Assembly: GCA_003342895.1 (NCBI GenBank)
Contig: PTFA01000192.1
Coordinates: 1,866,817 to 1,930,816 of the forward strand
Length of the DNA: 64,000 nucleotides
Direction of reading: 5' to 3'
DNA from: Casuarius casuarius
Lineage: Eukaryota; Chordata; Aves; Casuariiformes; Casuariidae
Every line of letters begins with the position of its first letter. The stretch's first letter is position 1. Shown here one piece after another: positions 14,301 through 22,800 of this stretch. The notes under the pieces are model-generated. The model saw only the letters and a list, made by a program, of their open reading frames with translations, made no database searches and had not been told where the DNA came from. The translations under genes were made by a program, and so were the position numbers.

Positions 14301-15163
14301 CAATATTGGAAAATGTTATTTCCCACCCAAATACAGCCAAGGTTACAAATTGTGAGAGTAAGCTCTCAAAACGTGTCTGTACAGCAGAAAGCAGACTGGC
14401 ATACAGATCTCACACTGCTAATGCTTGACCCACAGGAGCACAGGCCAACTGCAGTGCAGAGAAGCAGAGTAAATTCACTTGTGCTGTGATCTGTGTTACT
14501 GTGACTAAACCACTACCAGTCACTGGTAGTGTAAGTCCCTCCTGAGTGCTGCAGTCTGCAATTATAGGCATTAACAACTTCTTTTTGCAAATTTGGCCTT
14601 TCACGACGAATCTTTCTTTCTGCTTGTCACTCGCTTTGGAGCTGTCAGCTGAAAACTGATATTTAATGCTTGGATCTTCTCTCTTCCTATTCAGATCATT
14701 GTTAAAATCATCTTTGTGAACACAGCATTGAGAGCAAGAAGTGCAGAAAGGCCAGCTGTAATTGTGAAACTCTTTATTAACATGCTAGTGTTTGTACACA
14801 CTGAGAGACTTTCCTTTCTTTGTGCACCAACTGCCATGATTGTAGGGAAAGAGGGCAGCTTTCCTTATTAAACTTTCTCTGGGTCAGTGTCTGTTAGGTT
14901 GCTGAAAATCCAGCCCTGCTCTCATGGCTGTGCAATAAGGGAGAGGTGTTGCTCTGAAGAGTGTTGAGAGGGTTTTAATTCCTTCCCTTCTTTCAGGCAT
15001 TTACATCCCTGAGGATGATGTGAACGCCCCAGAGAGGTTCCGTGGCATCGGTGTGCGCATTGAGGATGATGTTGTGATAACGGAGGATGCGCCGCTCATC
15101 CTTTCTGCTGACTGTCCCAAAGAGATTGACCACATTGAGCAGATCTGTGGCCGCAGCTTGTGA
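535..15163 (+). CDS. XPNPEP3: XPNPEP3, Xaa-Pro aminopeptidase 3 (spliced, 5' partial)
   Basis: Spliced coding region: 535-651, 3119-3526, 5842-6044, 6953-7015, 9751-9864, 11568-11653, 12330-12513, 14008-14128 and 14997-15163. All junctions are GT/AG and all phases join. The product has 486 complete residues; human XPNPEP3 has 507, so only the first exon (start codon and mitochondrial presequence start) is missing and should lie upstream of the window. Family knowledge: an M24B metallopeptidase that removes an N-terminal residue preceding proline, related to yeast Icp55, found in mitochondria and cytosol; human loss causes a nephronophthisis-like disease. Seen: an aminopeptidase-P N-terminal domain (exons 3119-6044) followed by the pita-bread catalytic domain. 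All five expected metal ligands are present: two Asp in [17 protein letters not shown], His in [12 protein letters not shown], Glu in TIEPG and Glu in RIEDD. No stop or frameshift was found, so the gene appears functional. Confidence 0.97.
1189..1291. repeat. (TG/CA/TA)n microsatellite
   Basis: Almost continuous alternating purine-pyrimidine sequence: TGTG and TATG runs, then GCGCACACATGTGCACACAC, then TATATATG runs. This composition can adopt Z-DNA or cruciform structure and is likely length-polymorphic. Confidence 0.9.
1294..1420 (-). repeat. CR1 LINE 3'-end remnant
   Basis: On + the segment begins AATCGTAGAATAATTCAGG and continues GAGAAACCTCAAGGAGTCATC, followed by a diverged tail. This is the reverse complement of the usual sauropsid CR1 3' terminus (ATCATAGAATCATT..., GAGACCTC...). 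The match is from memory of the consensus; the exact boundary is uncertain. Confidence 0.6.
3119..3526 (+). CDS. XPNPEP3: XPNPEP3 coding exon 3 (aminopeptidase-P N domain)
   Basis: The largest exon, 408 nt, phase 1 in and phase 1 out. The acceptor is CATAG at 3114-3118 and the donor GTAACA starts at 3527. It encodes [18 protein letters not shown] at the start, then [50 protein letters not shown] and [11 protein letters not shown]. This is the creatinase/prolidase-type N-terminal domain of aminopeptidase P, nearly identical to human over most of its length. Confidence 0.97.
3780..3970. repeat. MITE-like palindromic repeat with AGGCACCTAA motifs
   Basis: Repeated motifs of the type TTAGGCATCTAACTTAGGCACC and TTTAGGAGCC occur in both orientations over about 190 bp (GTAGGCATCTACC, TTTAGGTGCTC, TTAGGCACCTAAAG). 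This pattern is familiar from old non-autonomous DNA transposons in sauropsid genomes. The family name was not determined. Confidence 0.5.
4560..5165 (+). repeat. Old CR1 LINE fragment with 3' end
   Basis: Matches remembered sauropsid CR1 in order. AAAAGGATATATTGAAAAT and GGCACAGAAAGGGCAACAA appear near 4583-4625. GGATCAGGGGGCAGGTTTAAA is near 4818, followed by a region resembling 'TGTGGAACTC...TTGTGATGGCCAAAAG'. The end, GGACTAGATGGACCTTTG and then GACTCAGCATGGGTCTTCTT, is the diagnostic 3' segment, at about 5107-5155. The copy is diverged and truncated. Confidence 0.75.
5567..5736. repeat. Recent 85-bp tandem duplication (2 copies)
   Basis: The unit 5567-5651 is repeated head-to-tail at 5652-5736. 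The only difference I see is G at 5631 versus A at 5716 (GCGG to GCAG, a CpG decay change). The unit starts TTTTGAAGGGATAATTAATA and ends with AAATTAACT. It lies upstream of the exon at 5842, outside its polypyrimidine tract. Confidence 0.95.
5842..6044 (+). CDS. XPNPEP3: XPNPEP3 coding exon 4
   Basis: 203 nt, phase 1 in and phase 0 out. The acceptor TTGTGTTCCAG ends at 5841 and the donor GTATGG starts at 6045. It encodes [20 protein letters not shown] and, further on, [18 protein letters not shown], the linker between the N domain and the catalytic domain. The exon begins with GTGAGT, which resembles a donor, but the reading frame across 5842 is needed to match the family. Confidence 0.95.
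6045..6952 (+). other. XPNPEP3: XPNPEP3 intron 4
   Basis: 908 bp with poly-A runs near 6496-6508 and 6705-6724, and a T-rich tract before the acceptor at 6951-6952. Nothing else is recognised. Confidence 0.85.
6953..7015 (+). CDS. XPNPEP3: XPNPEP3 coding exon 5
   Basis: 63 nt, phase 0 at both ends, so it could be skipped without a frameshift. It encodes [21 protein letters not shown]. The acceptor TTCCTTAG ends at 6952 and the donor GTGAGT starts at 7016. It belongs to the first helices of the catalytic domain. Confidence 0.95.
7016..9750 (+). other. XPNPEP3: XPNPEP3 intron 5
   Basis: The largest XPNPEP3 intron in the window (2.7 kb). AT-rich, with short A- and T-runs. No gene or recognisable repeat was identified. 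Confidence 0.85.
9751..9864 (+). CDS. XPNPEP3: XPNPEP3 coding exon 6
   Basis: 114 nt, phase 0 at both ends. It encodes [19 protein letters not shown], then [19 protein letters not shown], identical to human across this exon as I recall it. The acceptor GGTGTTTCAG ends at 9750 and the donor GTAAGC starts at 9865. The HY pair is part of the M24 substrate-binding region. Confidence 0.96.
9865..11567 (+). other. XPNPEP3: XPNPEP3 intron 6
   Basis: Contains a 32-base poly-T run at 11274-11305. Some open frames (for example 10563-10835) lie here but have no splice donor, family match or homology that I recognise. Confidence 0.8.
11274..11305. repeat. Poly-T tract (32 nt)
   Basis: Uninterrupted T run. 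On the - strand it reads as poly-A, so it could be the tail of a retroposed sequence, but no body was recognised next to it. The assembled length may not be exact. Confidence 0.85.
11568..11653 (+). CDS. XPNPEP3: XPNPEP3 coding exon 7 (two metal-binding Asp)
   Basis: 86 nt, phase 0 in and phase 2 out. The acceptor TATTCTCCAG ends at 11567 and the donor GTAGGC starts at 11654. It encodes [19 protein letters not shown], then ITRTWPING. The Asp in LLDGG and the Asp in YVSDI, 11 residues apart, are the first two ligands of the dinuclear metal site in M24B peptidases. Confidence 0.96.
11654..12329 (+). other. XPNPEP3: XPNPEP3 intron 7
   Basis: 676 bp with a (GT)12 microsatellite at 11723-11746 and a single unresolved base near 11960. 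Nothing else is recognised. Confidence 0.85.
11723..11746. repeat. (GT)12 microsatellite
   Basis: Perfect GT dinucleotide run about 70 bp after the exon 7 donor. Likely polymorphic. Confidence 0.95.
12330..12513 (+). CDS. XPNPEP3: XPNPEP3 coding exon 8
   Basis: 184 nt, phase 2 in and phase 0 out. The acceptor GGTTTTCAG ends at 12329 and the donor GTACTT starts at 12514. It encodes [20 protein letters not shown], then [10 protein letters not shown] and [13 protein letters not shown]. The last part, [10 protein letters not shown], differs from human more than the rest of the exon. It forms catalytic-domain helices between the Asp ligands and the His ligand. Confidence 0.95.
12514..14007 (+). 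other. XPNPEP3: XPNPEP3 intron 8
   Basis: 1.5 kb. The segment from about 13340 to 13690 is the parental sequence of the left part of the diverged copy at about 31930-32270; they share CAGCACAGCCAGATGAGACC at 13372 and 31963. No coding content. Confidence 0.85.
14008..14128 (+). CDS. XPNPEP3: XPNPEP3 coding exon 9 (catalytic His and Glu)
   Basis: 121 nt, phase 0 in and phase 1 out. The acceptor TTTTGCCAG ends at 14007 and the donor GTAAAA starts at 14129. It encodes [20 protein letters not shown], then [22 protein letters not shown] carries the metal-binding His and the catalytic His, and TIEPG (completed by the next exon) carries the fourth metal ligand. This exon is the one missing from the diverged copy downstream. 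Confidence 0.96.
14129..14996 (+). other. XPNPEP3: XPNPEP3 intron 9
   Basis: 868 bp. Its 3' half (about 14690-14996) is recognisably duplicated at about 33150-33404. No other feature. Confidence 0.85.
14997..15163 (+). CDS. XPNPEP3: XPNPEP3 last coding exon and stop
   Basis: Phase 1 in. The acceptor TTCTTTCAG ends at 14996. It encodes [38 protein letters not shown] and IEQICGRSL, then TGA at 15161-15163. The Glu in VRIEDD is the last metal ligand. The C-terminal end is as short as in human. Confidence 0.96.
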
Positions 15164-16734
15164 TATCCATTCTTGCCTCTTGCACCCTCCTCAGGAGGCA
15201 CAGCCCTCCAGGAATGCAGCCCCCTGCAACTGACTGTAGTTGTCAAGCGATGGGTGGTGTGGACTGTTGATGGCTGCTTTGAGACTGTGGGGCTGGGAGG
15301 TGGAATGGAAATAGCTCAGGCAGTGAGGGCTGAAAAGCAAAGCAACCTTTTGTGTGTGTTTCTCCCCTCTGATTTGGTTAGGCCTGGTGTTGAGCTGTTG
15401 TAGAAGGTGGGGGTGGATTCATCACCCTTCTGTGTGGCTCCCCATGTTTCAGTGCCTTTGGAGGGATGAGTTTTGTCAGTGCCACCAGCAGAGCTTCTGC
15501 CTGGTCCCTCTANGCATGCATGGGTGCTGCTCCTGAGAGCCAGGGCCCTGTTGTTTACCCTTTAGCAATAGTTTCACAATGGTCAAATTTTAAAAGTGAA
15601 ACTTTGAAAAATGCTATTTTGGAGGAATAAGCTGTGTCAGACAGCTTTGGTTTCTATAGAGCCTTGGAAGGAAGAGACTTGACAGTCAGGAAGACTGGTC
15701 CTGGGAGGGGGTAGTTTTAACTGAAGTCTCTTTAGAGAAGAAAATTTCTGGCATTCTGAGGGTAAGGATGTGTTTGGGCCTTGTTCAAGCAGACGCCAAA
15801 TAGACCAACAGCAGGAGAAAAAAGCCTAATCTGGTCTTTCAGCATACAATTACCAAGAGGGCTTGGTAATTGTAGAAGGGACCGATAGAGCTCAGGAGGG
15901 TTGGACATACCCGTTCTCGCTGCCTTCCACATTCCTTCATTTTTGTTCCAAATCTCCATTGCAGTCTGCTGTTCTGAGCCTGCCTCTACCCTGGGAAGCA
16001 GGGCCATGCTGGGCTTCACTCGTGAGCTCCCGGTTGTTGCCTACATATGAGTTTTCCTATAAGGGCAAAACAGTGTGTGGGGCACTCACAGCACCTTTCT
16101 GGTTTTACTGTAGCCGCCAAGAGTTTCAGCAATGCATTTCTGAAGAGTCTGCAGTATGGTGAGTTGGAGGTCTTTATAGGGCTTTTGTGGAGTAATTTTC
16201 CTTTTCAAAACACTGTAGGCATGATCACAGCTGCCTTTTGGTTTGTGCCAAGTGCAGTCAGTAACTAATGCTCTGTGATAATATTTTTGAGGAAGCTGCA
16301 AATATAATTAGTGGCTGGGATGGATTAGGAGTAAAGAGTTGAGTCCTTTCTCAACATCAGCCTACTACCCAAGCCATTGTATGCGGTAGTAAATATACTT
16401 ACTAGAGGCAAACATGATGTTTGTTATTTACTGAAGGTATTTTGACAATCAACTTTGTATTTAACATATGTGAAAAATGCCTCTAATTAGTGCATCTCTT
16501 GTTATTTATGCTTGCTTTTGCTTCACATCATCTTTTTTCCTTTCCAATTGTAAATTTCAGGCTTTTCCTCAGTTATTGCCAGTTTTCCTTCTCATTATCT
16601 TGCTATATTGTCTCTTTTTGGCCCACCATAATGTCAGTGCTTCCTAATCCCTGATCTTCTTGCTAATCAGTGNCATTGCCTCTCTCCTTGTCTGCCCTAG
16701 GTCCTCACAGTGGATGTTGTCAGAAGCATGTGGG

Positions 16735-16850
16735 GAAGGTAGTCAGGGTTCCTGAGTTCCACTTCTGGTTCTGGTGCTGACNGTGTAACCTCTAGCAAAA
16801 TCTGCTTTATTTTTTACTCAGTGTTTCATTTTTCTTAGTGAATGCCACTC
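16735..16850 (+). repeat. MIR/CORE-SINE-like fragment
   Basis: The order 'CCTGAGTTCCACTTCTGG ... GGTGCTGAC ... GTGTAACCTCTAGCAA ... CTCAGTGTTTCATTTTTCTT' follows the MIR core ('gttcnaatcc...ctgccactgac...tgtgaccttgggcaa...cctcagtttcctcat'). Strongly diverged, so the call rests on remembered consensus order. Confidence 0.5.
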
Positions 16851-16861
16851 TGGGTGTTGTG

Positions 16862-16889
16862 CATCTCCCATTGCTTTTAATGGGAGATG
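16862..16889. repeat. Perfect 11-bp inverted repeat (hairpin)
   Basis: CATCTCCCATT, loop GCTTTT, AATGGGAGATG. Palindromes centred on CCCATT...AATGGG are common in old sauropsid MITEs, so this may be a transposon core and not an RNA regulatory structure. Confidence 0.85.
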
Positions 16890-19800
16890 GGTGCATGCAC
16901 CAGGGTGTGAATTTGGCACTTGAAAGGCAGCCAAGACATGCTATTATTTTATTTTTTAAGCATAATAAAAAGTAAATGCTTTTATGGAGTTTAATGTATC
17001 AGTTTATGCCTAGTTAAGAGAACCTGCTGATTTTTGATGGAAGTCTTTGTTAGATGCTCATGTGTTACAGTGCCAAGTACAGTGTAAACCGTTGGAAGGA
17101 AGGCTCATTAAGTATGAACACACAGGAATGATTATTTTTGATGTTCTTTGGGTCTGTAACACGTCGTTTGTTGTTCCAATTACACATATTAGAGCCGCAT
17201 CAACCAGAACAAATCTTGAATTTTGGAACTATGTAAGCAGCTTAAAATAACGTTATCCTGAGAGCTACATGTGTGTGCTGAACTGGATATCTGCTTCTGT
17301 ACCTAATTGCAGAGGTAATGATTGTACTTAATGTAAATAAGCCTTTGAAATACATACAAAAAGTTATTTTTAAAATAAAACAATTTGTAGAAAGTCATTT
17401 CTTGGGCCATCAAGTTGCATGCCTGTTGAACAGATATAAGCACTTCCAGGAAGAGCATTATTTTTCAGGGAGATTTATAAATTATGTGTAATTTATCTTT
17501 GACTTGAAATAACATTATCAAATGCAGGCACATACTAATTACTGAACACTCAGGAAAATCCTGCAACATGCAAACACCAATAGATCTTAGGAATGTTGAG
17601 GATGAATGTTTCTGTCAGGAAAGAAATATTTGTGATTCTGCTGAGCGTGGAGTAATGGATCTGCTAGGGCTGCTGTGCCCCCCATACTGTTAAGTGTGTC
17701 TGATTTAGGTTTGGAATTGCTCTGTATTCTGTATTTCTTCCACAGTGTTTAGCCATTTCTTCAGCATAAACTCCTGCTAATGTTTTGAATGTGTTGTTCC
17801 ATGTAAAGAAGAGTGCATTTTGCAGAACATATTAAATTTGAGTTTTATCAACTTAAATATTTGAAGGTTTTTTCTCAATTGCCACAGGTGGATAATCAGA
17901 GTACCATCTGGGACCTATATAGATGTGACAGTGTCCCTTGAATAAAATCCAGTTCATGAATATTTTACATGTCCTTCATCAAGAAAGTGTAAAGAGTCCC
18001 TTCTCAGGCTGCCTGTAACAGTGATGTACCTCCCTAATCAGCAGTCCTGTACTGCCAGATTTACAGACTCTCTCTACCACTGAAGAGATACCTTGCTCCA
18101 ACCACCTGGGTGCAGGAGCAGCTCTCACTGGCCACACAAGTTGTCAGCTGCTTGGGAGGATCCCTGGAAGTGAATCCCCTTCCTGATCCTAGCTCTGGAA
18201 TCCACTTGGTTTGTAAGAGCTTGAGTATGTATAACCTTAAGGCATCTCTTCTTGGGGCTTCTTGGTTGAAAGGAAATTGAGGTATATGCAAGCGCTTTTG
18301 AGGAGAGATTTTGTTGGAACTGTGGCAAAAGTCTTAGGGGAATCAGAGTATGAGACAAAATTTTCAGATCAAAGCCAGCCATCCCTGCAAAGAAGCTGCT
18401 TGGTGTTCAGAGGAAGCCCAGGAGCCTTTGCTCTGCTTTCCCATTTTACAGTCTACCAGACCACCTGCTCTGTTTGCAGAGGACTTGTTGGTAGTGGAAG
18501 TCCTGTTGTTAAAGCACAGTCTGAGCAGAGGCGCTAATTTGTAGATTTGCTTCCAATGTCAAAGTTGAGAGAAATCTGGTATTTAACACAATTTGGCATT
18601 CAATCTCTGTTATCTGTGAAAAATACAGTATGTTTTTTCTAAAATTGCATCTATTATTTTGTGAAGGGATCTGATGGTGTAGGAAGGATGTGCAAATTGA
18701 GGGAGCATTCAGAAAAGAATGAAGATGGAGAAATTTGGAATGTACAATGCAATATAGAAGATTCACGAGAAGGGCACAATTTGGAGCTGTGGGGATGTGT
18801 GCAGGTGGAGATGAGAGCAAGGAGAGAACAACAGAGTATAAAATGGCTGTTTTCAGGGCAGTGCAATAGCTGTAAAACTAGTTTCACTAGCCAGGAGACC
18901 CTGATTGATTTGCCCCACTCAGGAGGGAGAACAAAGGAGGCAGATTGTATTGATGAACTTGCTCTTAACAGTTTAATTATTTGGAAAAAAAATCAATAGA
19001 ATTATCATATGAGAAAGTTTTTTGCAGTTTTATGTTATTGATCATGTGTCAGATTTTAAATAATGTGAAGGGGAAAAAGTACATTTCTAGACAAAACCTT
19101 CATTATGATGGAGGGAGCAAGGCTGAGGTTACATACTCTTATGCTACCCAAATTACTTCTATGGAAATTTAGTAATTACTCCCAAGAGAATTATTATAAA
19201 GCAAAAAGAGTTAGGGTTAAACTTAGAAAAAATCCATAAGAGATAAATGACCAAAATGCTTTAGTCACGTTGAGATGCTTAATACTTTGTGTAATTGGAT
19301 AACAAAACTCTGCATTGCAATAAATTGCCATTTTTTGATTTCTTTTAAACTGAGTTGTCTAGAAGCCTATGGAGGCATCTTTTCATTAGTATGCAGATCT
19401 AAGCCTTTAAATTTATGTTTCTGAGATCATTTCAACATCTCTGTTATGCATGCTACCTACATATATGTTTAGCTTCAACTTGATTAGAAATAGTCATTTG
19501 GGCACTGTCACAGGGCTGGCTGTGGCAGCGCCTCTGGCTTATGAAATTCATTGTATTTCAGAGGTGTAACAATATGTGACTTTAAAGCAAAATTTGTAAT
19601 AGAAATTGATAGCAAGGCATGGCGGGCTCAATGATGCTCAATTTCTCCCCTCAACTCACTTGGCCTTCTCAGAGTTTGTCTTTTTGTCCTCTCTTAACTG
19701 GCTGCTAGCTGTGCGCCTTTCTCACTAGCAGCAACTGGAGCAATGCCTGTCTTCCTGGGACAAGTCATGCCATAGTCCACGGGGTTGTTTCTCAAAAGCA

Positions 19801-21701
19801 CCACCCAGTATTTTGCTAACCAGTAACAGACTCTTCTGAAGACAGGCAGAAAGGAAGATGGAAAACCTTCCAGGTCTGTGTGTATTACCTTCTTTTACTG
19901 ACTCATACCATGTAGGGCTTTCTTTAAACGACCTTGACAGAATTGTCCATTAACAAAGATGAAGAAGTAATTAATTCCTATCTAGGTAAGCCTGATGCTT
20001 GCATTTGAGCAATCAAAAAGTAAATAAGGAAGTTGGTAGTAGATCCAGGAGGGAGAATGGTTACTGTAGGGTTCAAAATGTTCTTTTCTTTGGACATCGA
20101 GGAAACAAGGTGTTGCAGAAGGGACGTGCAGGTTCGGTTTGGGAACTTCTTGGGAATGCCGGTGTCAGACACTCTGTGGTGGGACAGAGCTGACTGACAA
20201 TAGTTGAAACTTTTAAAGGAATCCCTTTTTTTGTGATCCAAGAGAAGAATCACTGCAGAAGAGGTTGGGAATGCTCAGCCTGGGGTTCGATGGTCAGGCT
20301 CGAGTTGAAGCTGGGAGTCCAGCAAAAACTGCTTGAAACACAATTCCTGCCAGGGCAATAGGCTCACTGCAGCTATGAGAGTGTCTGCTGCAGTTTGTGT
20401 CAGTAAACTAGGCCAGTGTGAGGGAGAGGCTCGGCCTCTTTGTGTGCTGGGCAGAACAAGGCTTCTGCCTCTGTGTGCACTTCTGAGAGAGTAATACAAA
20501 ATGGGACTGGCCACTGATCCAAGTTTATGCAGTCCTACCCTCCTAGAAGGAAATAGCAGACCTCATGTAACTTCTTATCATGTGAATCCTTTACTCAGAG
20601 AGGAAGTGGAAGTTTGGGGATAGTATGTTTTGCTTTTCCAGTCTAACAGGCACACAAAGTGCACACATGAAATCAGTTTTATCTGTAGGAGCTGCAACCA
20701 TTACCTCTGTAATTAATGGTATTACATCTCAGCTGTGGACATGCAGCAGACATGACAGTCATTCAGAAAAGGCAGGGCTGTTAATGCTGTAGCTAGCAGG
20801 GATGGGTTTTTAAGCTTTGTGCATGCCTCGTTCCAGACAACAAAAACGGGTGGTTTTGATGCTACTGATGAATACCCTTTCTTACCTTCTCTTGACAGAC
20901 TGTGGTCATTTCTATGTAGAAGCCTTAATGAAGTTTGTCATTTGTGTTGGCCTCCCTATGCTGTGGTCATAATGTGCCATCAGGCTCCCACTTTGATCTG
21001 GTACCTACTTTGTACCATTGTGTCCCGGATAGACAAGGTCTGATACTGGTGTATCTGGGATTAGGAGAGTTCCCATCGTGGAACTGAAACTGCTGTGGAG
21101 TCAAGTCTGGTTGTTTNTTCCTGCACTGTGTGTATGTTCTCTCAGCCCAGTTGCACTCATCATCTTGTCCGTAGAGCAGGAGAGACTTGACCCTACAGAC
21201 AGTTCAGAAATGTCCAGTCCTTTCGTTCCCAGGCAGTTGCACCATGTTACAGAGGCTTTAAATTCCCAACTGCCCTTCCAACTGTTTCTCCTCCAGACTT
21301 GTAAAGATACTAGTCAGCAGGCAAAAAAGCAGCAGCCTTCAGTACGCTTGTCGCACTGACCTATTACTTGTCAGATTCCATAAGGTACCGCTGAGGTTCC
21401 TGTGATGCATTGCAGATATCTGGTATGTATATTGCTTTCTAATTTATGCTTTACCCCGTTCTTTTCTCCAGGAGATGAGCTTTTTAACAGCTACATGTGC
21501 GTTACTGTGGCGACTGTAACCAGGCAAAAACATACAGTTCATATTGAGATAGTCTACATTTGTGAACTCAGATATGATTAAAAGATTTTTAAAGGCGCAC
21601 TATACTTCTTTCTGCCTTCCCCTGCACAACAGAGAAAGCTTTCTAATGAACTTTCAGTTACAAAGTATAAAGTGGAAATGTATCATTCATCTTCAAAAGC
21701 A

Positions 21702-21758
21702 TGTGTGTATTTATATATATATATATGTATATAAAAACACACACATATATTATGCACA
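21702..21758. repeat. (TG)n(TA)n(CA)n microsatellite
   Basis: TGTGTGTATTTATATATATA followed by TATGTATATAAAAACACACA. Alternating purine-pyrimidine and partly self-complementary. Confidence 0.85.
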
Positions 21759-22524
21759 CAAATGTTGTGACTTCTTGCTAGTTAGAGACTTAAAAGAGCT
21801 TTTCACCAAGCTTAATTAGGATTGTTTACATGCTTTGACTCTGCATTTCTTTATACTTTATTTGGATTTTTCGTTGAGCTTAATTTTAACTTTGAGTTTC
21901 TAGGGTGTATATTCTTGGGATTTTGGATAATTATGCTATCTCTGTAATATATTTCACTGAGATGTAGCCTTAACTTTGCCTCCATCTTAAGATTTTTCTG
22001 CTGTTGTATGTCATTTCCCTGCCGTATGAGGCTTTCGAGGAGACAGCATTCAGTGAATCTCCTGCCCAGTGCTATCTGAATCTATCTGAAAGATATCTGC
22101 TATCTGAAAGATGAGATCATTACTCTGGAAACGCCGAAACTGTTTACAGTTTCATGTAACGTGAGTTGTGAACTCAACTTTATCACTCGCACTTTTTTTT
22201 TTAAAGAAGTTAAGTTAAAGAATTAACTAAAAGGAGGATTGTAGTGCAAATTTAAATACCTAATATAATCATCATGATAATCAACATAATAATCTCAGCT
22301 ATTAGATGTAGAGCTGCTAATTTCTTCCAGTGTGCAACTCTCTCTCCCAAATTTCAGTGAATGTTAACAATGTATTAGAAACCTGATAATCTGTTTCTCT
22401 AAGTTCATTTAAGACAAGAAATGCACCAAATGCTACATTTCTTAAGGAATCCATTTTTAATGACTCATAAGCTAATAAAGGCCTGACTTGAAAATCCTCT
22501 AGAATATCACCTGTCTTCAGTTAA

Positions 22525-22800
22525 TAGATTCACAGAATTAAAGGGTAGGAGGCACCCTTTGATCATGCAGTTTGAGCACCTTTCTGTAACAGCCATTGCA
22601 TTTTACCTGCCTAATTTGGCACTGAACCCAGTAGCTTGCCTATGACAGCAACAGATCCCCCAGTAAGGCATCAAGCCTTGATCTGAAGATGGGGAAGGGT
22701 GAGGGAAGAGATGGAGAATTGCTTATTTCAGTAATTTGCTCTAGCTCTTAATTGCCCCTATTGTTAAAAATCTATCTCCTCCCTCCCCCTCGAAAAGGCT
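22525..22800 (-). repeat. Old CR1 LINE 3'-end fragment
   Basis: On + it reads ATTCACAGAATTAAAGGGTAGG, a diverged 'ccttgatctgaagatggggaa' block, 'TTGCTCTAGCTCTTAATTGC' and 'TTGTTAAAAATCTATCTCCT'. That is the reverse complement order of sauropsid CR1 3' sequence (ATAGAATTATAGGGTTAGAAGG... AGTGCTTAATTACCCT... AAAAAGTTTTTCCT). Confidence 0.65.

Larger units (their letters stand above)
15164..17960 (+). other. XPNPEP3: XPNPEP3 3'UTR region with candidate poly(A) signals
   Basis: No gene on either strand. AATAAA occurs at 16964-16969, 17374-17379 and 17941-17946. Any of these could end XPNPEP3 transcripts, and the sequence alone does not say which is used. A CORE-SINE fragment and a strong hairpin lie at 16735-16889. 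Positions 15164-15595 are also represented in the diverged copy at 33558-33940. Confidence 0.5.

Noticed and set aside
16114..16158. 45-bp segment between an acceptor and a GTGAGT donor
   Set aside because: Open in two frames, too short to be informative, and inside XPNPEP3 3'UTR-like sequence.
17881..17946. Possible terminal exon (acceptor CCACAG, short frame, stop, AATAAA)
   Set aside because: Only 17 codons before the stop, no upstream partner and no family match; the AATAAA is listed only as a possible XPNPEP3 poly(A) signal.
21472..21579. Open segment after a good acceptor (DELFNSYMCVTVATVTRQ)
   Set aside because: No convincing donor, and its most plausible donor would create a stop when joined to the next candidate segment.
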